A stretch of DNA of 54,210 bases, taken from assembly GCF_003700275.1 (NCBI RefSeq), contig NZ_RBRE01000075.1, forward strand, positions 30,421-84,630, read 5' to 3'. Position numbers and translations under genes: made by a program. Shown piece after piece: positions 8,474 to 16,833 of this stretch. The DNA is from Pseudomonas cichorii (GTDB lineage Bacteria; Pseudomonadota; Gammaproteobacteria; Pseudomonadales; Pseudomonadaceae). The first letter of the stretch is position 1; every line of letters begins with the position of its first letter. The notes beneath the pieces are model-generated. The model had not been told where the DNA came from, searched no databases, and saw nothing but the letters and a program-made list of their open reading frames with translations.

Positions 8474-9883
8474 TCAGTAGCGGTAAGCGTGTGGCTTGAA
8501 CGGACCTTCAACGCTCACGCCGATGTAGTCGGCCTGGGTCTTGGTCAGTTTGGTCACGACGCCGCCGAAGCCGCGGACCATTTCCAGGGCCACTTCTTCG
8601 TCGAGTTTCTTCGGCAGTACTTCAACGGTCAGGCGCTCGGCTTTCTGGGCTGGCGACAGGTCGGCGTACTTCTGCTCGAACAGGAAGATCTGGGCCAGAA
8701 CCTGGTTGGCAAACGAGCCGTCCATGATGCGGCTTGGGTGGCCAGTGGCGTTGCCCAGGTTAACCAGACGACCTTCGGCCAGCAGGATCAGGTAGTCGTC
8801 GTTCTGTGGGTCGAACGCGCCAGCGCCGGTACGGTGGATCTTGTGAACCTGTGGCTTCACTTCTTCCCATGCCCAGTTCTTGCGCATGAAAGCAGTGTCG
8901 ATTTCGTTGTCGAAGTGACCGATGTTGCAGACCACAGCGCGTTTTTTCAGCGCCTTGAGCATGTTGGCGTCGCAGACGTTGACGTTGCCGGTGGTGGTCA
9001 CGATCAGGTCGATCTTGCCCAGCAGGGCCTTGTCGATGCTCGCTTCTGTGCCGTCGTTTTCACCGTCGATGAACGGCGAAACCAGCTCAAAGCCGTCCAT
9101 GCAGGCCTGCATGGCGCAGATCGGGTCGACTTCGGTGACCTTGACGATCATGCCTTCCTGACGCAGCGACTGAGCCGAGCCCTTGCCCACGTCACCGTAA
9201 CCGATGACCAGCGCCTGCTTGCCGGAAAGCAGGTGGTCGGTGCCGCGCTTGATGGCGTCGTTCAGGCTGTGACGGCAGCCGTACTTGTTGTCGTTCTTGC
9301 TCTTGGTGACCGAGTCGTTGACGTTGATGGCCGGGATTTTCAGTTCGCCCTTGGCCAGCATGTCCAGCAGGCGGTGAACGCCAGTAGTGGTTTCTTCGGT
9401 CACGCCGTGGATGCGTTCAAGCATCTGCGGGTATTTCTTGTGCAGGATCTCGGTCAGGTCGCCGCCGTCGTCGAGGATCATGTTGGCATCCCATGGCTGG
9501 CCATCCTTGAGGATGGTCTGCTCGATGCACCACTCGTATTCTTCTTCGGTTTCGCCTTTCCAGGCGAACACAGGAATGCCGGCAGCGGCGATGGCGGCAG
9601 CGGCCTGGTCCTGAGTGGAGAAAATGTTGCACGACGACCAGCGAACTTCGGCGCCCAGGGCGACCAGGGTTTCGATCAGCACGGCGGTCTGGATGGTCAT
9701 GTGGATGCAGCCGAGGATCTTCGCGCCCTTGAGCGGTTGCTCACCGGCGTACTTGCGGCGCAGACCCATCAGGGCAGGCATTTCGGATTCGGCGATGATG
9801 GTTTCGCGACGGCCCCAGGCAGCCAGGGAAATATCGGCCACTTTGAAATCGTTGAATTCTGCAGGCGTGATTACAGCACTCAT
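8474..9883 (-). CDS. ahcY: S-adenosyl-L-homocysteine hydrolase (AhcY)
   Basis: NAD-dependent hydrolase of 469 residues that splits SAH, the inhibitory by-product of methyl transfer, into homocysteine and adenosine. The NAD-binding Rossmann motif VIGYGDVGKGSAQSLR and the catalytic NVNDSVTKSKNDN segment (Lys and Asp) are intact, as is the C-terminal HKIHRTGAGAFDPQ region and the terminal PFKPHAYRY. The length agrees with the long proteobacterial form. GGAG lies 7 bases before the ATG at 9883. Its leader contains an SAH riboswitch, so SAH accumulation should raise expression of ahcY and probably of metF downstream. Confidence 0.97.
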   Translation of the reverse strand: MSAVITPAEFNDFKVADISLAAWGRRETIIAESEMPALMGLRRKYAGEQPLKGAKILGCIHMTIQTAVLIETLVALGAEVRWSSCNIFSTQDQAAAAIAAAGIPVFAWKGETEEEYEWCIEQTILKDGQPWDANMILDDGGDLTEILHKKYPQMLERIHGVTEETTTGVHRLLDMLAKGELKIPAINVNDSVTKSKNDNKYGCRHSLNDAIKRGTDHLLSGKQALVIGYGDVGKGSAQSLRQEGMIVKVTEVDPICAMQACMDGFELVSPFIDGENDGTEASIDKALLGKIDLIVTTTGNVNVCDANMLKALKKRAVVCNIGHFDNEIDTAFMRKNWAWEEVKPQVHKIHRTGAGAFDPQNDDYLILLAEGRLVNLGNATGHPSRIMDGSFANQVLAQIFLFEQKYADLSPAQKAERLTVEVLPKKLDEEVALEMVRGFGGVVTKLTKTQADYIGVSVEGPFKPHAYRY

Positions 9884-9907
9884 TGAGAGTCTCCATTCCA
9901 TAAAAAT

Positions 9908-10009
9908 GCGAATGGGCGCCGTTGTGCGTTTAAGGCCTGACCAGCGGACTGGTCAAACAACGCCCCATCCGAGCCTGACAGGAAAACCTGCTGCAGCGCC
10001 CCTCGGACA
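9908..10009 (-). ncRNA. SAH riboswitch in the ahcY leader
   Basis: Reading the minus strand from 10008 gives GTCCGAGGGGCGCTGCAGC, then CAGGCTCGGA, an internal hairpin GACCAGTCCGCTGGTC, and AACGCACAACGGCGCCCATT. These are the conserved elements of the S-adenosylhomocysteine riboswitch: the CCGAG/CTCGG helix, the GAGGxGCGCTGC core pairing with GGCGC, and the pseudoknot strand near the start codon. It ends about 25 bases before ahcY. The class is an ON switch known from Pseudomonas ahcY leaders. The assignment rests on motif order and genetic context, without a covariance-model score. Confidence 0.92.
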
Positions 10010-10186
10010 GGTGGCGGGAACGGTATCAAGTGAAGATGACCGTTTTGAAACGGGTGGCAGTATAGCTGTGCTGGCGATTCTTCCCAAGGCTTTCTATCGG
10101 CAAATGCCGCCTCGGTTTTTTCTGCATCGCCCCGGCAAGGTCTGCCATGATGACGGGCATCCATTGGCAGTCGCTCAGGAGTGAAC

Positions 10187-10582
10187 ATGAATTTCCACAC
10201 CCGCAAGTGGGTCAAGCCCGAAGACCTCAACCCCAACGGTACGTTGTTTGGCGGTAGCCTGTTGCGCTGGATCGACGAAGAGGCTGCGATCTACGCCATC
10301 GTCCAGTTGGGCAATCAACGTGTGGTGACCAAGTACATCTCGGAAATCAACTTCGTCAGTGCTTCGCGCCAGGGCGACATCATCGAACTGGGGATTACCG
10401 CCACCGAGTTCGGTCGCACCTCGATCACCCTGATGTGTGAAGTGCGCAACAAGATCAGCCGCAAGAGCATCCTGACCGTCGAGAAGATGGTGTTCGTCAA
10501 TCTGGGCGAAGACGGGCAGCCTGCGCCGCACGGCCGCACTGAAATCCGTTACATCAAGGATCAGTTCGATATACCGGAATAA
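10187..10582 (+). CDS. Acyl-CoA thioesterase, YciA-like hotdog fold
   Basis: A 131-residue single hotdog-domain protein. The conserved NPNGTLFGGSLLRWIDEEAAIYA segment holds the fold's central helix and catalytic Asp, followed by VVTKYISEINFVSASRQGDII typical of hexameric YciA/ACOT thioesterases. Such enzymes hydrolyse acyl-CoA to free acid and CoA in the cytoplasm. ATG 10187 follows AGGAG by 5 bases; a GTG two codons upstream overlaps that site and is less likely. It is divergent from ahcY and transcribed alone, towards the convergent otn operon. Confidence 0.88.
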   Translation: MNFHTRKWVKPEDLNPNGTLFGGSLLRWIDEEAAIYAIVQLGNQRVVTKYISEINFVSASRQGDIIELGITATEFGRTSITLMCEVRNKISRKSILTVEKMVFVNLGEDGQPAPHGRTEIRYIKDQFDIPE

Positions 10583-10590
10583 AGGAAGCC

Positions 10591-10618
10591 ATCCTGCCTC
10601 AGGGACCTGAGGCAGGAT
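10591..10618. terminator. Convergent hairpin between the thioesterase and otnI
   Basis: Thirteen-base arms ATCCTGCCTCAGG and CCTGAGGCAGGAT form a strong palindrome exactly in the 45-base gap between convergent genes. A T-run is lacking on both sides, so it may serve as a 3' stabiliser as well as a terminator. Confidence 0.6.
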
Positions 10619-10627
10619 CTCAGGCGA

Positions 10628-11407
10628 TCAGCCCTGGAGTTGCCGCAGCCACGCCAGGCCTTCGCTGGTGTCGCCCTTGGGACGGTATTCGCAACCGATC
10701 CAGCCTTCGTAGCCCAACTGGTCGATCACCTCGAACAGATGCGCGTAGTTCAGTTCGCCCAGGTCCGGTTCGTGACGATCCGGGACACCGGCGATCTGGA
10801 TATGGCCGATTCCGGCAAAGTCACGACGCAGCTTGGCTGTCAGATCGCCTTCGACGATCTGGCAGTGGTAGCAGTCGAACTGGACCTTGAGGTTATCGGC
10901 GCCCACCTGACGGCAAATCTCCTGGGCCTGATCCTGACGATTGAGAAAGAAGCCCGGCATGTCGCGGGTGTTGATCGGCTCGATCAGTACCGTGATGCCA
11001 GCGGCTTTGGCCTGTTGAGCCGCAAACGCCAGGTTTTCCAGGTACACCGCCTGATGGCGCTGCCGCAGGTTCTCGTCGGGCAGCAGGCCGGCCATGACGT
11101 GAATCCGGTCGTTACCCAGCACCTGCGCATACTCCAGCGCACGCTCGATGCCGCTGCGAAATTCCGCTTCGCGGCCCGGCAAGGTAGAGATGCCGCGTTC
11201 GCCGCCCGCCCAGTCACCGGGCGGTGCATTGAACAGCGCCTGCACCAGACCGTTGTCGCTCAGGCGTTGCTTGAGTTCCTGCGCACTGTAGTCGTAGGGA
11301 AACAGATACTCGACCGCGCCGAAACCATCGGCAGCGGCTGCGGCGAAGCGCTCAAGGAAATCATGCTGCGGGTACAGCATGCTGAGGTTGGCGGCAAAAC
11401 GAGGCAT
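10628..11407 (-). CDS. otnI: 2-oxo-tetronate isomerase / hydroxypyruvate isomerase family (OtnI)
   Basis: TIM-barrel sugar isomerase of 259 residues in the Hyi/OtnI family. Metal-binding and catalytic stretches are visible: VLIEPINTRDMPGFFLN with its glutamate, VQFDCYHCQIVEGDL, and the C-terminal WIGCEYRPKGDT with its second glutamate. In the otn pathway it interconverts 2-oxo- and 3-oxo-tetronate; classical hydroxypyruvate isomerases have the same fold. Being the last gene of an ltnD-otnK-otnC-gntP cluster strongly favours OtnI over a gcl-linked Hyi. It starts 21 bases after the gntP stop. Regulation would be with the operon. Confidence 0.88.
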   Translation of the reverse strand: MPRFAANLSMLYPQHDFLERFAAAAADGFGAVEYLFPYDYSAQELKQRLSDNGLVQALFNAPPGDWAGGERGISTLPGREAEFRSGIERALEYAQVLGNDRIHVMAGLLPDENLRQRHQAVYLENLAFAAQQAKAAGITVLIEPINTRDMPGFFLNRQDQAQEICRQVGADNLKVQFDCYHCQIVEGDLTAKLRRDFAGIGHIQIAGVPDRHEPDLGELNYAHLFEVIDQLGYEGWIGCEYRPKGDTSEGLAWLRQLQG

Positions 11408-11428
11408 GTTAACTCCAGTCTTTAAAGG

Positions 11429-12886
11429 TCAGACGAATGGCCAAAGCAGCAGGGTAATGACGAAGCCCAGTGTTCCCAGCAGCGTGACCAGTACGGTCCA
11501 GGTGCGCAAGCCGTCACCGACATTGAGGCCGGCCAGCTTGGTGAACATCCAGTAGCCTGCATCGTTGATATGCGACATGGCCAGACCGCCACCGCCCATG
11601 GCCAGACACAGCAGGGCCAGATGGTTGGCGCTCAGGTCCAGAGTCGCGATCAGCGGGCTGAGAATCCCGGCAGTGGTTACCAGCGCCACGGTGGTGGAGC
11701 CCTGCACGGCACGCAGCAGCATGGTCAGCAGGAAACCCAGGGCCAATACCGGCAGGCCGGTGTTGCGCAGGGCTTCGGACACCACTGCGCCGATTCCGGT
11801 ATCGACCAGCACCTTGCCGAACACGCCACCGGCACCGGCGATCAGGATCACCATCGCCACGCCCGGCAATGCCGAACCGATCACGTCCGACACCTGCGAA
11901 CGGCTCCAGCCACGGCGCGTACCGAGCAGCCAGGCGCACAGCAGGGTATCGATCAACAGGGCAACCAGCGGTGCACCCAGTACGGTGAGAACTGCACGCA
12001 ATGTGGAGTCCGCCGGCAACATGGTGGTCGCCAGTGTGCCCAGCAGAATCAGTACGATTGGCAGCAGAATCAGGGCAATGATCAGGCCGAAACCCGGCGC
12101 TGGCGCTGGCGGCAACTTGCTGGCCAGGCTGCTGGCGCTTTCTTCACCGCCCAGAATACGCGCCTGAGTTGCCTCGCGAACCCTGGAGTAGTCGTTGCGC
12201 GCCCAGGCTTCCAGGTCTTCGTTGGTGACATGCGCGCCATAGACTTCTGCACGGATATCGTCGGTCATCGGATAGGTCTTGCGGGTCATGCGACCGGCCA
12301 CGAAGTAGCCGATGATGCACAGCACCGCGACCATCGGAATGCCCAGCATCAGCACCCGGCCAAGGTCCGCGCCCAGCTGGCTGGCCGCCGCAACTGCGCC
12401 CGGATGGGGCGGCAGGAATGCATGCACCGCCAGCAATGCGGCGCACATCGGCAGGGCAAAGATCAGCAGCGGCTTGCGTGCGGCACGCGCCACGCCATAG
12501 GCCAGCGGCATGAGGATGATCACGCCGACCTCGAAGAACACCGGAATGCCGACCATGAAACCGGCCACGGTCAGCGCCAGTGGCGTGCGCTTGTTGCCGA
12601 AGCGGTCAATCAGCGTCCTGGCCAGCGCCTCGGCGCCTCCCGACAGTTCGATGATGCGTCCTATCATCGCGCCCAGGGCAATGATGATCGCGATATGGCC
12701 GAGGGTCTTGCCCATGCCGCCTTCGATGGTCGCGACCAGATCGGCAGGTTTCACTCCGGCGACCAGGGCGACGATGATGCTGACCAGCATCAGGGCCACG
12801 AAAGGCTGGAATTTGTACTTGAGAACCAGGAACAGCAGCAGCGCGATCCCCGCGCCCGCAATGGCCATCAACATGAAGGGAGTCAT
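11429..12886 (-). CDS. GntP-family gluconate/tetronate permease
   Basis: A 485-residue inner-membrane transporter with about 12-14 hydrophobic helices. Family features include GGMGKTLGHIAIIIALGAMIGRIIELSGGAE near residue 55-85, PPHPGAVAAA near 155 and the C-terminal GGGGLAMSHINDAGYWMFTKLAGL stretch characteristic of GntP/GntT permeases. Members take up gluconate and related aldonates in symport with protons. Within this cluster it most probably imports L-threonate or D-erythronate. It follows otnC after 157 bases that contain a short open frame overlapping its start codon; GGGAG about 9 bases before ATG serves as ribosome site. Confidence 0.9.
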   Translation of the reverse strand: MTPFMLMAIAGAGIALLLFLVLKYKFQPFVALMLVSIIVALVAGVKPADLVATIEGGMGKTLGHIAIIIALGAMIGRIIELSGGAEALARTLIDRFGNKRTPLALTVAGFMVGIPVFFEVGVIILMPLAYGVARAARKPLLIFALPMCAALLAVHAFLPPHPGAVAAASQLGADLGRVLMLGIPMVAVLCIIGYFVAGRMTRKTYPMTDDIRAEVYGAHVTNEDLEAWARNDYSRVREATQARILGGEESASSLASKLPPAPAPGFGLIIALILLPIVLILLGTLATTMLPADSTLRAVLTVLGAPLVALLIDTLLCAWLLGTRRGWSRSQVSDVIGSALPGVAMVILIAGAGGVFGKVLVDTGIGAVVSEALRNTGLPVLALGFLLTMLLRAVQGSTTVALVTTAGILSPLIATLDLSANHLALLCLAMGGGGLAMSHINDAGYWMFTKLAGLNVGDGLRTWTVLVTLLGTLGFVITLLLWPFV

Positions 12887-12963
12887 GCCTGTGCACTCCC
12901 GCAGAGAGTGAGCGAGACAAACGCTGAGCGATATCTGACAAAAGCGAGTGATGGGAGGGTCAT
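12883..12963 (-). CDS. Possible 26-residue leader peptide overlapping gntP start
   Basis: On the minus strand an ATG at 12963 opens a 26-codon frame whose TGA overlaps the gntP start codon (GCATGA). An AGGA lies 9 bases before the ATG. The peptide has a hydrophobic middle and ends GSAQA, vaguely like a signal peptide. The exact stop/start overlap suggests translational coupling to gntP, or it may be chance. No homologue is recognised and expression is unknown. Confidence 0.3.
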   Translation of the reverse strand: MTLPSLAFVRYRSAFVSLTLCGSAQA

Positions 12964-13043
12964 GCTCTGTAGTCCTATTGTTATTTTATAGGTGCTGTCG
13001 TTGCCCGGAAGCCGCCAGGCGGTTGCCGATCAATTCTTCTGAA

Positions 13044-13682
13044 TCACCACTTCGCGCCGAAAACCTGACGCAACTCCTCAAGCGCGGCTGCTTCCAGCGG
13101 GGCCGGCTTGGGGTTGCTCATCAGCCACAGGCGGGCGGTTTCTTCGAGTTCTTCCAGGGCGTAGCAGGCCTTGGCGACCGAGCTTTCCCAGACCACCGGA
13201 CCAAGTCTTTCGAGCATCACGCCGCGCACACTGTTAGCCAGTTGCGCGACCCGCTCGGCGACTTTCGGCGAGCCCGGACGTTCGTAGCCGATCAGCGGGA
13301 TATGCCCGACTTTCATCACCTGATAAGGGGTCAATGGCGGCAGGATGTCGTCCTGCTGCCAGACACCGGCCAGGGTCAGGGCGACCAGATGCGTCGAGTG
13401 GGTATGCACTACGCCGCCGACTTCCGGGTTGCGGTCATAGACCTGGCGATGCAGGGCCAGGGTCTTGGAAGGCTTGTTGCCGGACACCCATTCACCGGCC
13501 AGATTGACCTTGGCGATATCCTCCGGATTGAGCCGGCCGAGGCAGGCATCGGTCGGAGTGATCAGCCAGCCGTCGTCGAGACGGGCGCTGATGTTGCCAG
13601 CGCTGCCGACCGTGTAGCCACGGCCATACAGCAGCCTGCCGACATCGCAGATTTCTTCGCGCAGGGCTTTTTCGCTACTCAT
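13044..13682 (-). CDS. otnC: 3-oxo-tetronate 4-phosphate decarboxylase (OtnC), class II aldolase family
   Basis: Class II aldolase/adducin-fold protein of 212 residues. SAGNISARLDDGW near residue 27 binds substrate phosphate, and the zinc site is HTHSTH with His93, His95 and His98. In the otn pathway the enzyme decarboxylates 3-oxo-tetronate 4-phosphate to dihydroxyacetone phosphate. The KPSKTLALH segment (70-78) has Thr where FucA- and AraD-type aldolases place the acid/base Glu or Asp, which may reflect decarboxylase chemistry or local misalignment. Its ATG overlaps the otnK stop by one base (TGATG), pointing to translational coupling. Confidence 0.88.
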   Translation of the reverse strand: MSSEKALREEICDVGRLLYGRGYTVGSAGNISARLDDGWLITPTDACLGRLNPEDIAKVNLAGEWVSGNKPSKTLALHRQVYDRNPEVGGVVHTHSTHLVALTLAGVWQQDDILPPLTPYQVMKVGHIPLIGYERPGSPKVAERVAQLANSVRGVMLERLGPVVWESSVAKACYALEELEETARLWLMSNPKPAPLEAAALEELRQVFGAKW

Positions 13683-14971
13683 CAGGCTTCTCCCGCCAAT
13701 TGCTTGAGCGCCTTGGCGAAGAAGTCACGGGCACCGAAGTTGCCGGACTTGAGGGCCAGCGCCAGCGGTTGTGCACCGCTGCTGATGGTCGCCGGAACGC
13801 CCGGATCGATCTGTGCGCCGATCTGCAGCAGTTGCACGCCGAGCGCCTGAACCACCGCGCCCGAAGTTTCACCACCGGCGACTACAAAGCGCCGCACGCC
13901 TGCGTCCAGCAGCCCTTTGGCGATCTGGCCCAGCGCTTCTTCGACCATGGCACCGGAGCGCTCGACGCCCAGTTGCTGTTGCACGGCCTTGACTTCATCC
14001 GGTGTGCTGGTGGCGTAGATCAGCACGGTTTGCCCGGCGTCGCGGGCAAAAGCCAGTGCCTGTTCGACCACCGGTTGACCAGCCGCCAGCTCCAGCGGAT
14101 TGATGCGCAAGGCAGGGCGCTTGTCTTCCAGCCAGGCCGCGACCTGACCATTGGTGGCTACCGAAGCGCTGCCTGCCAATACCACTTCACCACCGCTGAC
14201 GGCGGTCTGTATGGCAGCATCGATATCGCGCAGCTTGCCCGCCTTGCGGAAGTTGCCCGGCAAGCCCAGCGCCAGCCCCGAACCGCCGGTCAGCAACGGC
14301 AGGTCGGCACAGGCTTCGCCCAGGGTGTACAGGTCGGCATCGGATACCGCATCGGCAATCGCCATGCCCACGCCGTCGGCGCGCAGTTCGGCGATCTTGC
14401 TGCGCACTGCTTCCACGCCCTTGGCGACGGTGTCGTAGCGCAACAGGCCGACTTTCCTGCTGGTCTGCTCTTGCAGGACGCGCAGCAGATTGGCGTCGGT
14501 CATTGGCGTCAGCGGGTGGTTCTGCATGCCGGATTCGTTGAGCAACTGGTCCTGGACGAACAAGTGACCACGGAAGATCGTGCGGCCATTTTCCGGGAAG
14601 GCCGGGCATGCCAGGGTGAAGTCGCTGTTGAGCTTTTCCAGCAGTGCTTCACTGACCTGGCCGATGTTGCCTGCGGCAGTCGAATCGAAGGTCGAGCAGT
14701 ACTTGAAGAAAATCTGCTCGCAGCCGCGCTCGCGCAGCCACTCCAGCGCCGCCAGTGATTCTTCGATGGCTTCGCGGGTGGGCGTGGTGCGGGACTTGAG
14801 TGCAATGACGATGGCGTCGGCATCCAGGCCGTCAGCCATGTCGGCGCTCGGAATACCGATGCTTTGCACAGTGCGCATACCGCCGCGCACCAGCATGTTG
14901 GCCAGGTCCGTGGCGCCGGTGAAGTCATCGGCGATGCAGCCCAGCAAAGGGCGAGAGGAAGTCAGGGTCAT
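13682..14971 (-). CDS. otnK: 3-oxo-tetronate kinase (OtnK), DUF1537 family
   Basis: A 429-residue four-carbon acid sugar kinase. The N-terminal domain begins LLGCIADDFTGATDLANMLVRGGM, the hallmark of the DUF1537/SBD family, and the C-terminal nucleotide-binding domain has VVAGGETSGAVVQAL and ISSGAQPLALALKSGNFGARDFF. OtnK phosphorylates 3-oxo-tetronate at O4 with ATP; the product is the substrate of the adjoining decarboxylase OtnC. It starts 10 bases after the ltnD stop and overlaps otnC by one base, so the three catabolic genes are tightly coupled. Assignment is strong from both sequence and gene order. Confidence 0.92.
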   Translation of the reverse strand: MTLTSSRPLLGCIADDFTGATDLANMLVRGGMRTVQSIGIPSADMADGLDADAIVIALKSRTTPTREAIEESLAALEWLRERGCEQIFFKYCSTFDSTAAGNIGQVSEALLEKLNSDFTLACPAFPENGRTIFRGHLFVQDQLLNESGMQNHPLTPMTDANLLRVLQEQTSRKVGLLRYDTVAKGVEAVRSKIAELRADGVGMAIADAVSDADLYTLGEACADLPLLTGGSGLALGLPGNFRKAGKLRDIDAAIQTAVSGGEVVLAGSASVATNGQVAAWLEDKRPALRINPLELAAGQPVVEQALAFARDAGQTVLIYATSTPDEVKAVQQQLGVERSGAMVEEALGQIAKGLLDAGVRRFVVAGGETSGAVVQALGVQLLQIGAQIDPGVPATISSGAQPLALALKSGNFGARDFFAKALKQLAGEA

Positions 14972-14981
14972 GGGGCGTTCC

Positions 14982-15887
14982 TCAGGCTTGTTCCGGTTTG
15001 GCTTTCGGCAGTTCGATGCCCGGGAAGATCTTGATCACTGCCGAGTCATCCTCGCGGCCGAAACCGGCGCTGGAAGCCTGCATGAACATCTGGTGAGCGG
15101 TGGCTGACAGCGGCAGCGGGAATTTGCTGGTGCGTGCGGTATCCAGCACCAGGCCCAGATCCTTGACGAAAATGTCCACCGCCGAGAGTGGCGTGTAGTC
15201 GGCATTGAGGATGTGCGGCACGCGGTTCTCGAACATCCACGAGTTACCGGCGCTGTTGGTGATCACTTCGTACAGCGCATCGGCATCGACACCTTCGCGC
15301 AGGCCCAGCGCCATGGCTTCGGCGCTGGCCGCGATGTGCACGCCAGCCAGCAACTGGTTGATGATTTTGACTTTCGAGCCCAGGCCGTGAACGTCGCCCA
15401 GACGGTAAACCTTGCCAGCCATGCCATTGAGGATGGCTTCGGCCTTGGCGTAGGACTCGGCCGGGCCGGAAGTCATCATGGTCATCTGGCCGGCCGCGGC
15501 TTTGGCCGCACCACCGGAAATCGGCGCATCGAGGTACAGCAGACCCTTGTCGACCAGGCGCTGGCCCAGCTCTACCGCGAAAGTTGGTGCAACAGTGGCG
15601 CAGCCGATGACCAGGCTGCCGGGACGCAGTGCGTCGATGGCCCCGTTGTCGCCGAAGAGGACCGTTTCAGTCTGCTCGGCGTTGACCACGACGGTAATGA
15701 TCACGTCGCAGGCCGCGGCCATGCTGGCGGGTGAGTCACAGGCAACACCGCCTTCCTGGGCGAACGCTTCGGTCACGCTGCTGCGCACATCGCAGGCATG
15801 CACATTGAACCCGTTGCGCAGCAGCGAGCGGGCAATGCCCAGACCCATGGCACCCAGGCCGATAACGCCAACATTCTTGGTAGTCAT
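14982..15887 (-). CDS. ltnD: L-threonate dehydrogenase (LtnD), beta-hydroxyacid dehydrogenase family
   Basis: NAD(P)-linked 3-hydroxyacid dehydrogenase of 301 residues. The Rossmann motif GVIGLGAMGLGIARSLLRNG starts at residue 7. The substrate loop DAPISGGAAKAAAGQMTMM lies at 120-138, and the catalytic lysine is Lys174 in GSKVKIINQLL. LtnD oxidises L-threonate to 2-oxo-tetronate, opening the pathway completed by OtnI, OtnK and OtnC. It is the first gene of the operon; a long imperfect dyad about 100 bases upstream may be the control site. No pathway regulator gene is adjacent in this window. Confidence 0.9.
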   Translation of the reverse strand: MTTKNVGVIGLGAMGLGIARSLLRNGFNVHACDVRSSVTEAFAQEGGVACDSPASMAAACDVIITVVVNAEQTETVLFGDNGAIDALRPGSLVIGCATVAPTFAVELGQRLVDKGLLYLDAPISGGAAKAAAGQMTMMTSGPAESYAKAEAILNGMAGKVYRLGDVHGLGSKVKIINQLLAGVHIAASAEAMALGLREGVDADALYEVITNSAGNSWMFENRVPHILNADYTPLSAVDIFVKDLGLVLDTARTSKFPLPLSATAHQMFMQASSAGFGREDDSAVIKIFPGIELPKAKPEQA

Positions 15888-15983
15888 GAAGCAATCCTCA
15901 AGTCGGGGCCGATGCCTGTCGTACCGGCATAACGGACGATATTGTTCTGATCTGTGAATCCGATAGTGGATCAGCGAACGAAT

Positions 15984-16022
15984 AATGTGAAGTATTTTTT
16001 GAATTTAACAAATATTCACATT
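15984..16022 (-). promoter_or_regulatory. Dyad-symmetric candidate operator upstream of ltnD
   Basis: AATGTGAAGTATTT at 15984 is matched by AAATATTCACATT ending at 16022, giving an almost complete inverted repeat across 39 AT-rich bases. The TGTGA/TCACA ends are 25 bases apart, too far for a CRP/Vfr site. It is a plausible operator for the tetronate operon; the regulator is unknown. Confidence 0.45.
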
Positions 16023-16044
16023 ACGTAGGGTGTTTCGAGCAGGC

Positions 16045-16071
16045 ACAAAAAAGCCCCGGAGCGGGGCTTTT
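16045..16071 (-). terminator. Terminator of the exonuclease operon
   Basis: Ten-base stem AAAAGCCCCG / CGGGGCTTTT with a three-base loop at 16049-16071. On the minus strand it ends in six T, so it closes the transcript of the DUF294-exonuclease pair. Confidence 0.88.
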
Positions 16072-16119
16072 ATGGATTTCGCGAATGAATGCGCTCCAGT
16101 CTGTACCGGGCAGCAGGTG

Positions 16120-16833
16120 TCAGAACGAATGCGACTGCTTGCGCCTGCGCCATTGGCCCAGTGCTTCTTCCAGGCGCAGAGGGCTGTCGATGTCCTGGCG
16201 GCGGGCATGGCTGAACAGGATCAGGGCCAGCTCTGCGGTGACCAGCGCGTCGGCGCTGGCATGGTGGCGTTCTTCGGCATGCAGGCCGAAGAAGTCGGTC
16301 CAGTCGTCCAGCCCGGCCTGGCGCAGGTTGGCGTCGGGAAAAAGCATCGGGGCAATGTCGGCGACATCGAAGAACGGATGCGGCAGGCGATAGTCCAGGC
16401 TGTCCTTCAAGGCCCGCGACAGCATGTGCTGATCGAACGGCGCATGAAACGCCAGGACCGGGCTTGATCCGGCGAACTCCAGGAAGTCCAGGAACGCCTC
16501 GACCGGCTCGCTTCCGGCAGCAATGGTGCTGGGAGCCAGGCCGTGAATCAGCACTGCCGGGCTGACCTTGTGGTCGACGCGCAGAATCGTGCGCTCGAAC
16601 TGCTGACCAAGATCGATGGCGCCATCTTCGATTACTACGGCGCCGATCGACAGGACCTGATCGCGGTTCATGTTCAGGCCGCTGGTTTCCAGGTCCAGCA
16701 CGACCCAGCGCTGTTTGCGCAGCGCTTCGTCGCTCAGTCTGGCGAAACCGGGCAGCGCTGCCAGACGCTGCATTTGTCGGCTATCCAGAGGTGTCTTTTT
16801 GGGGCGTGGGCGCAGCCACTCGAACAGATTCAT
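16120..16833 (-). CDS. DnaQ-like 3'-5' exonuclease domain protein
   Basis: A 237-residue DEDDh exonuclease. Exo I is visible as VVLDLETSGLN (Asp and Glu metal ligands), Exo II around LAFHAPFDQHML, and Exo III as HASADALVTAELALILF with the catalytic His/Asp. The fold removes 3' nucleotides from DNA or RNA; a polymerase-III epsilon role is unlikely because the binding tail is absent and the gene is not with dnaE or rnhA. Its ATG overlaps the stop of the upstream cNMP/CBS/nucleotidyltransferase gene by four bases (ATGA), indicating coupled translation and a shared task. The pairing is conserved in pseudomonads; the biological role is not known to me. Confidence 0.85.
   Translation of the reverse strand: MNLFEWLRPRPKKTPLDSRQMQRLAALPGFARLSDEALRKQRWVVLDLETSGLNMNRDQVLSIGAVVIEDGAIDLGQQFERTILRVDHKVSPAVLIHGLAPSTIAAGSEPVEAFLDFLEFAGSSPVLAFHAPFDQHMLSRALKDSLDYRLPHPFFDVADIAPMLFPDANLRQAGLDDWTDFFGLHAEERHHASADALVTAELALILFSHARRQDIDSPLRLEEALGQWRRRKQSHSF

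Noticed and set aside
15984..16022. CRP/Vfr site upstream of ltnD
   Set aside because: TGTGA and TCACA ends are about 25 bases apart instead of six.
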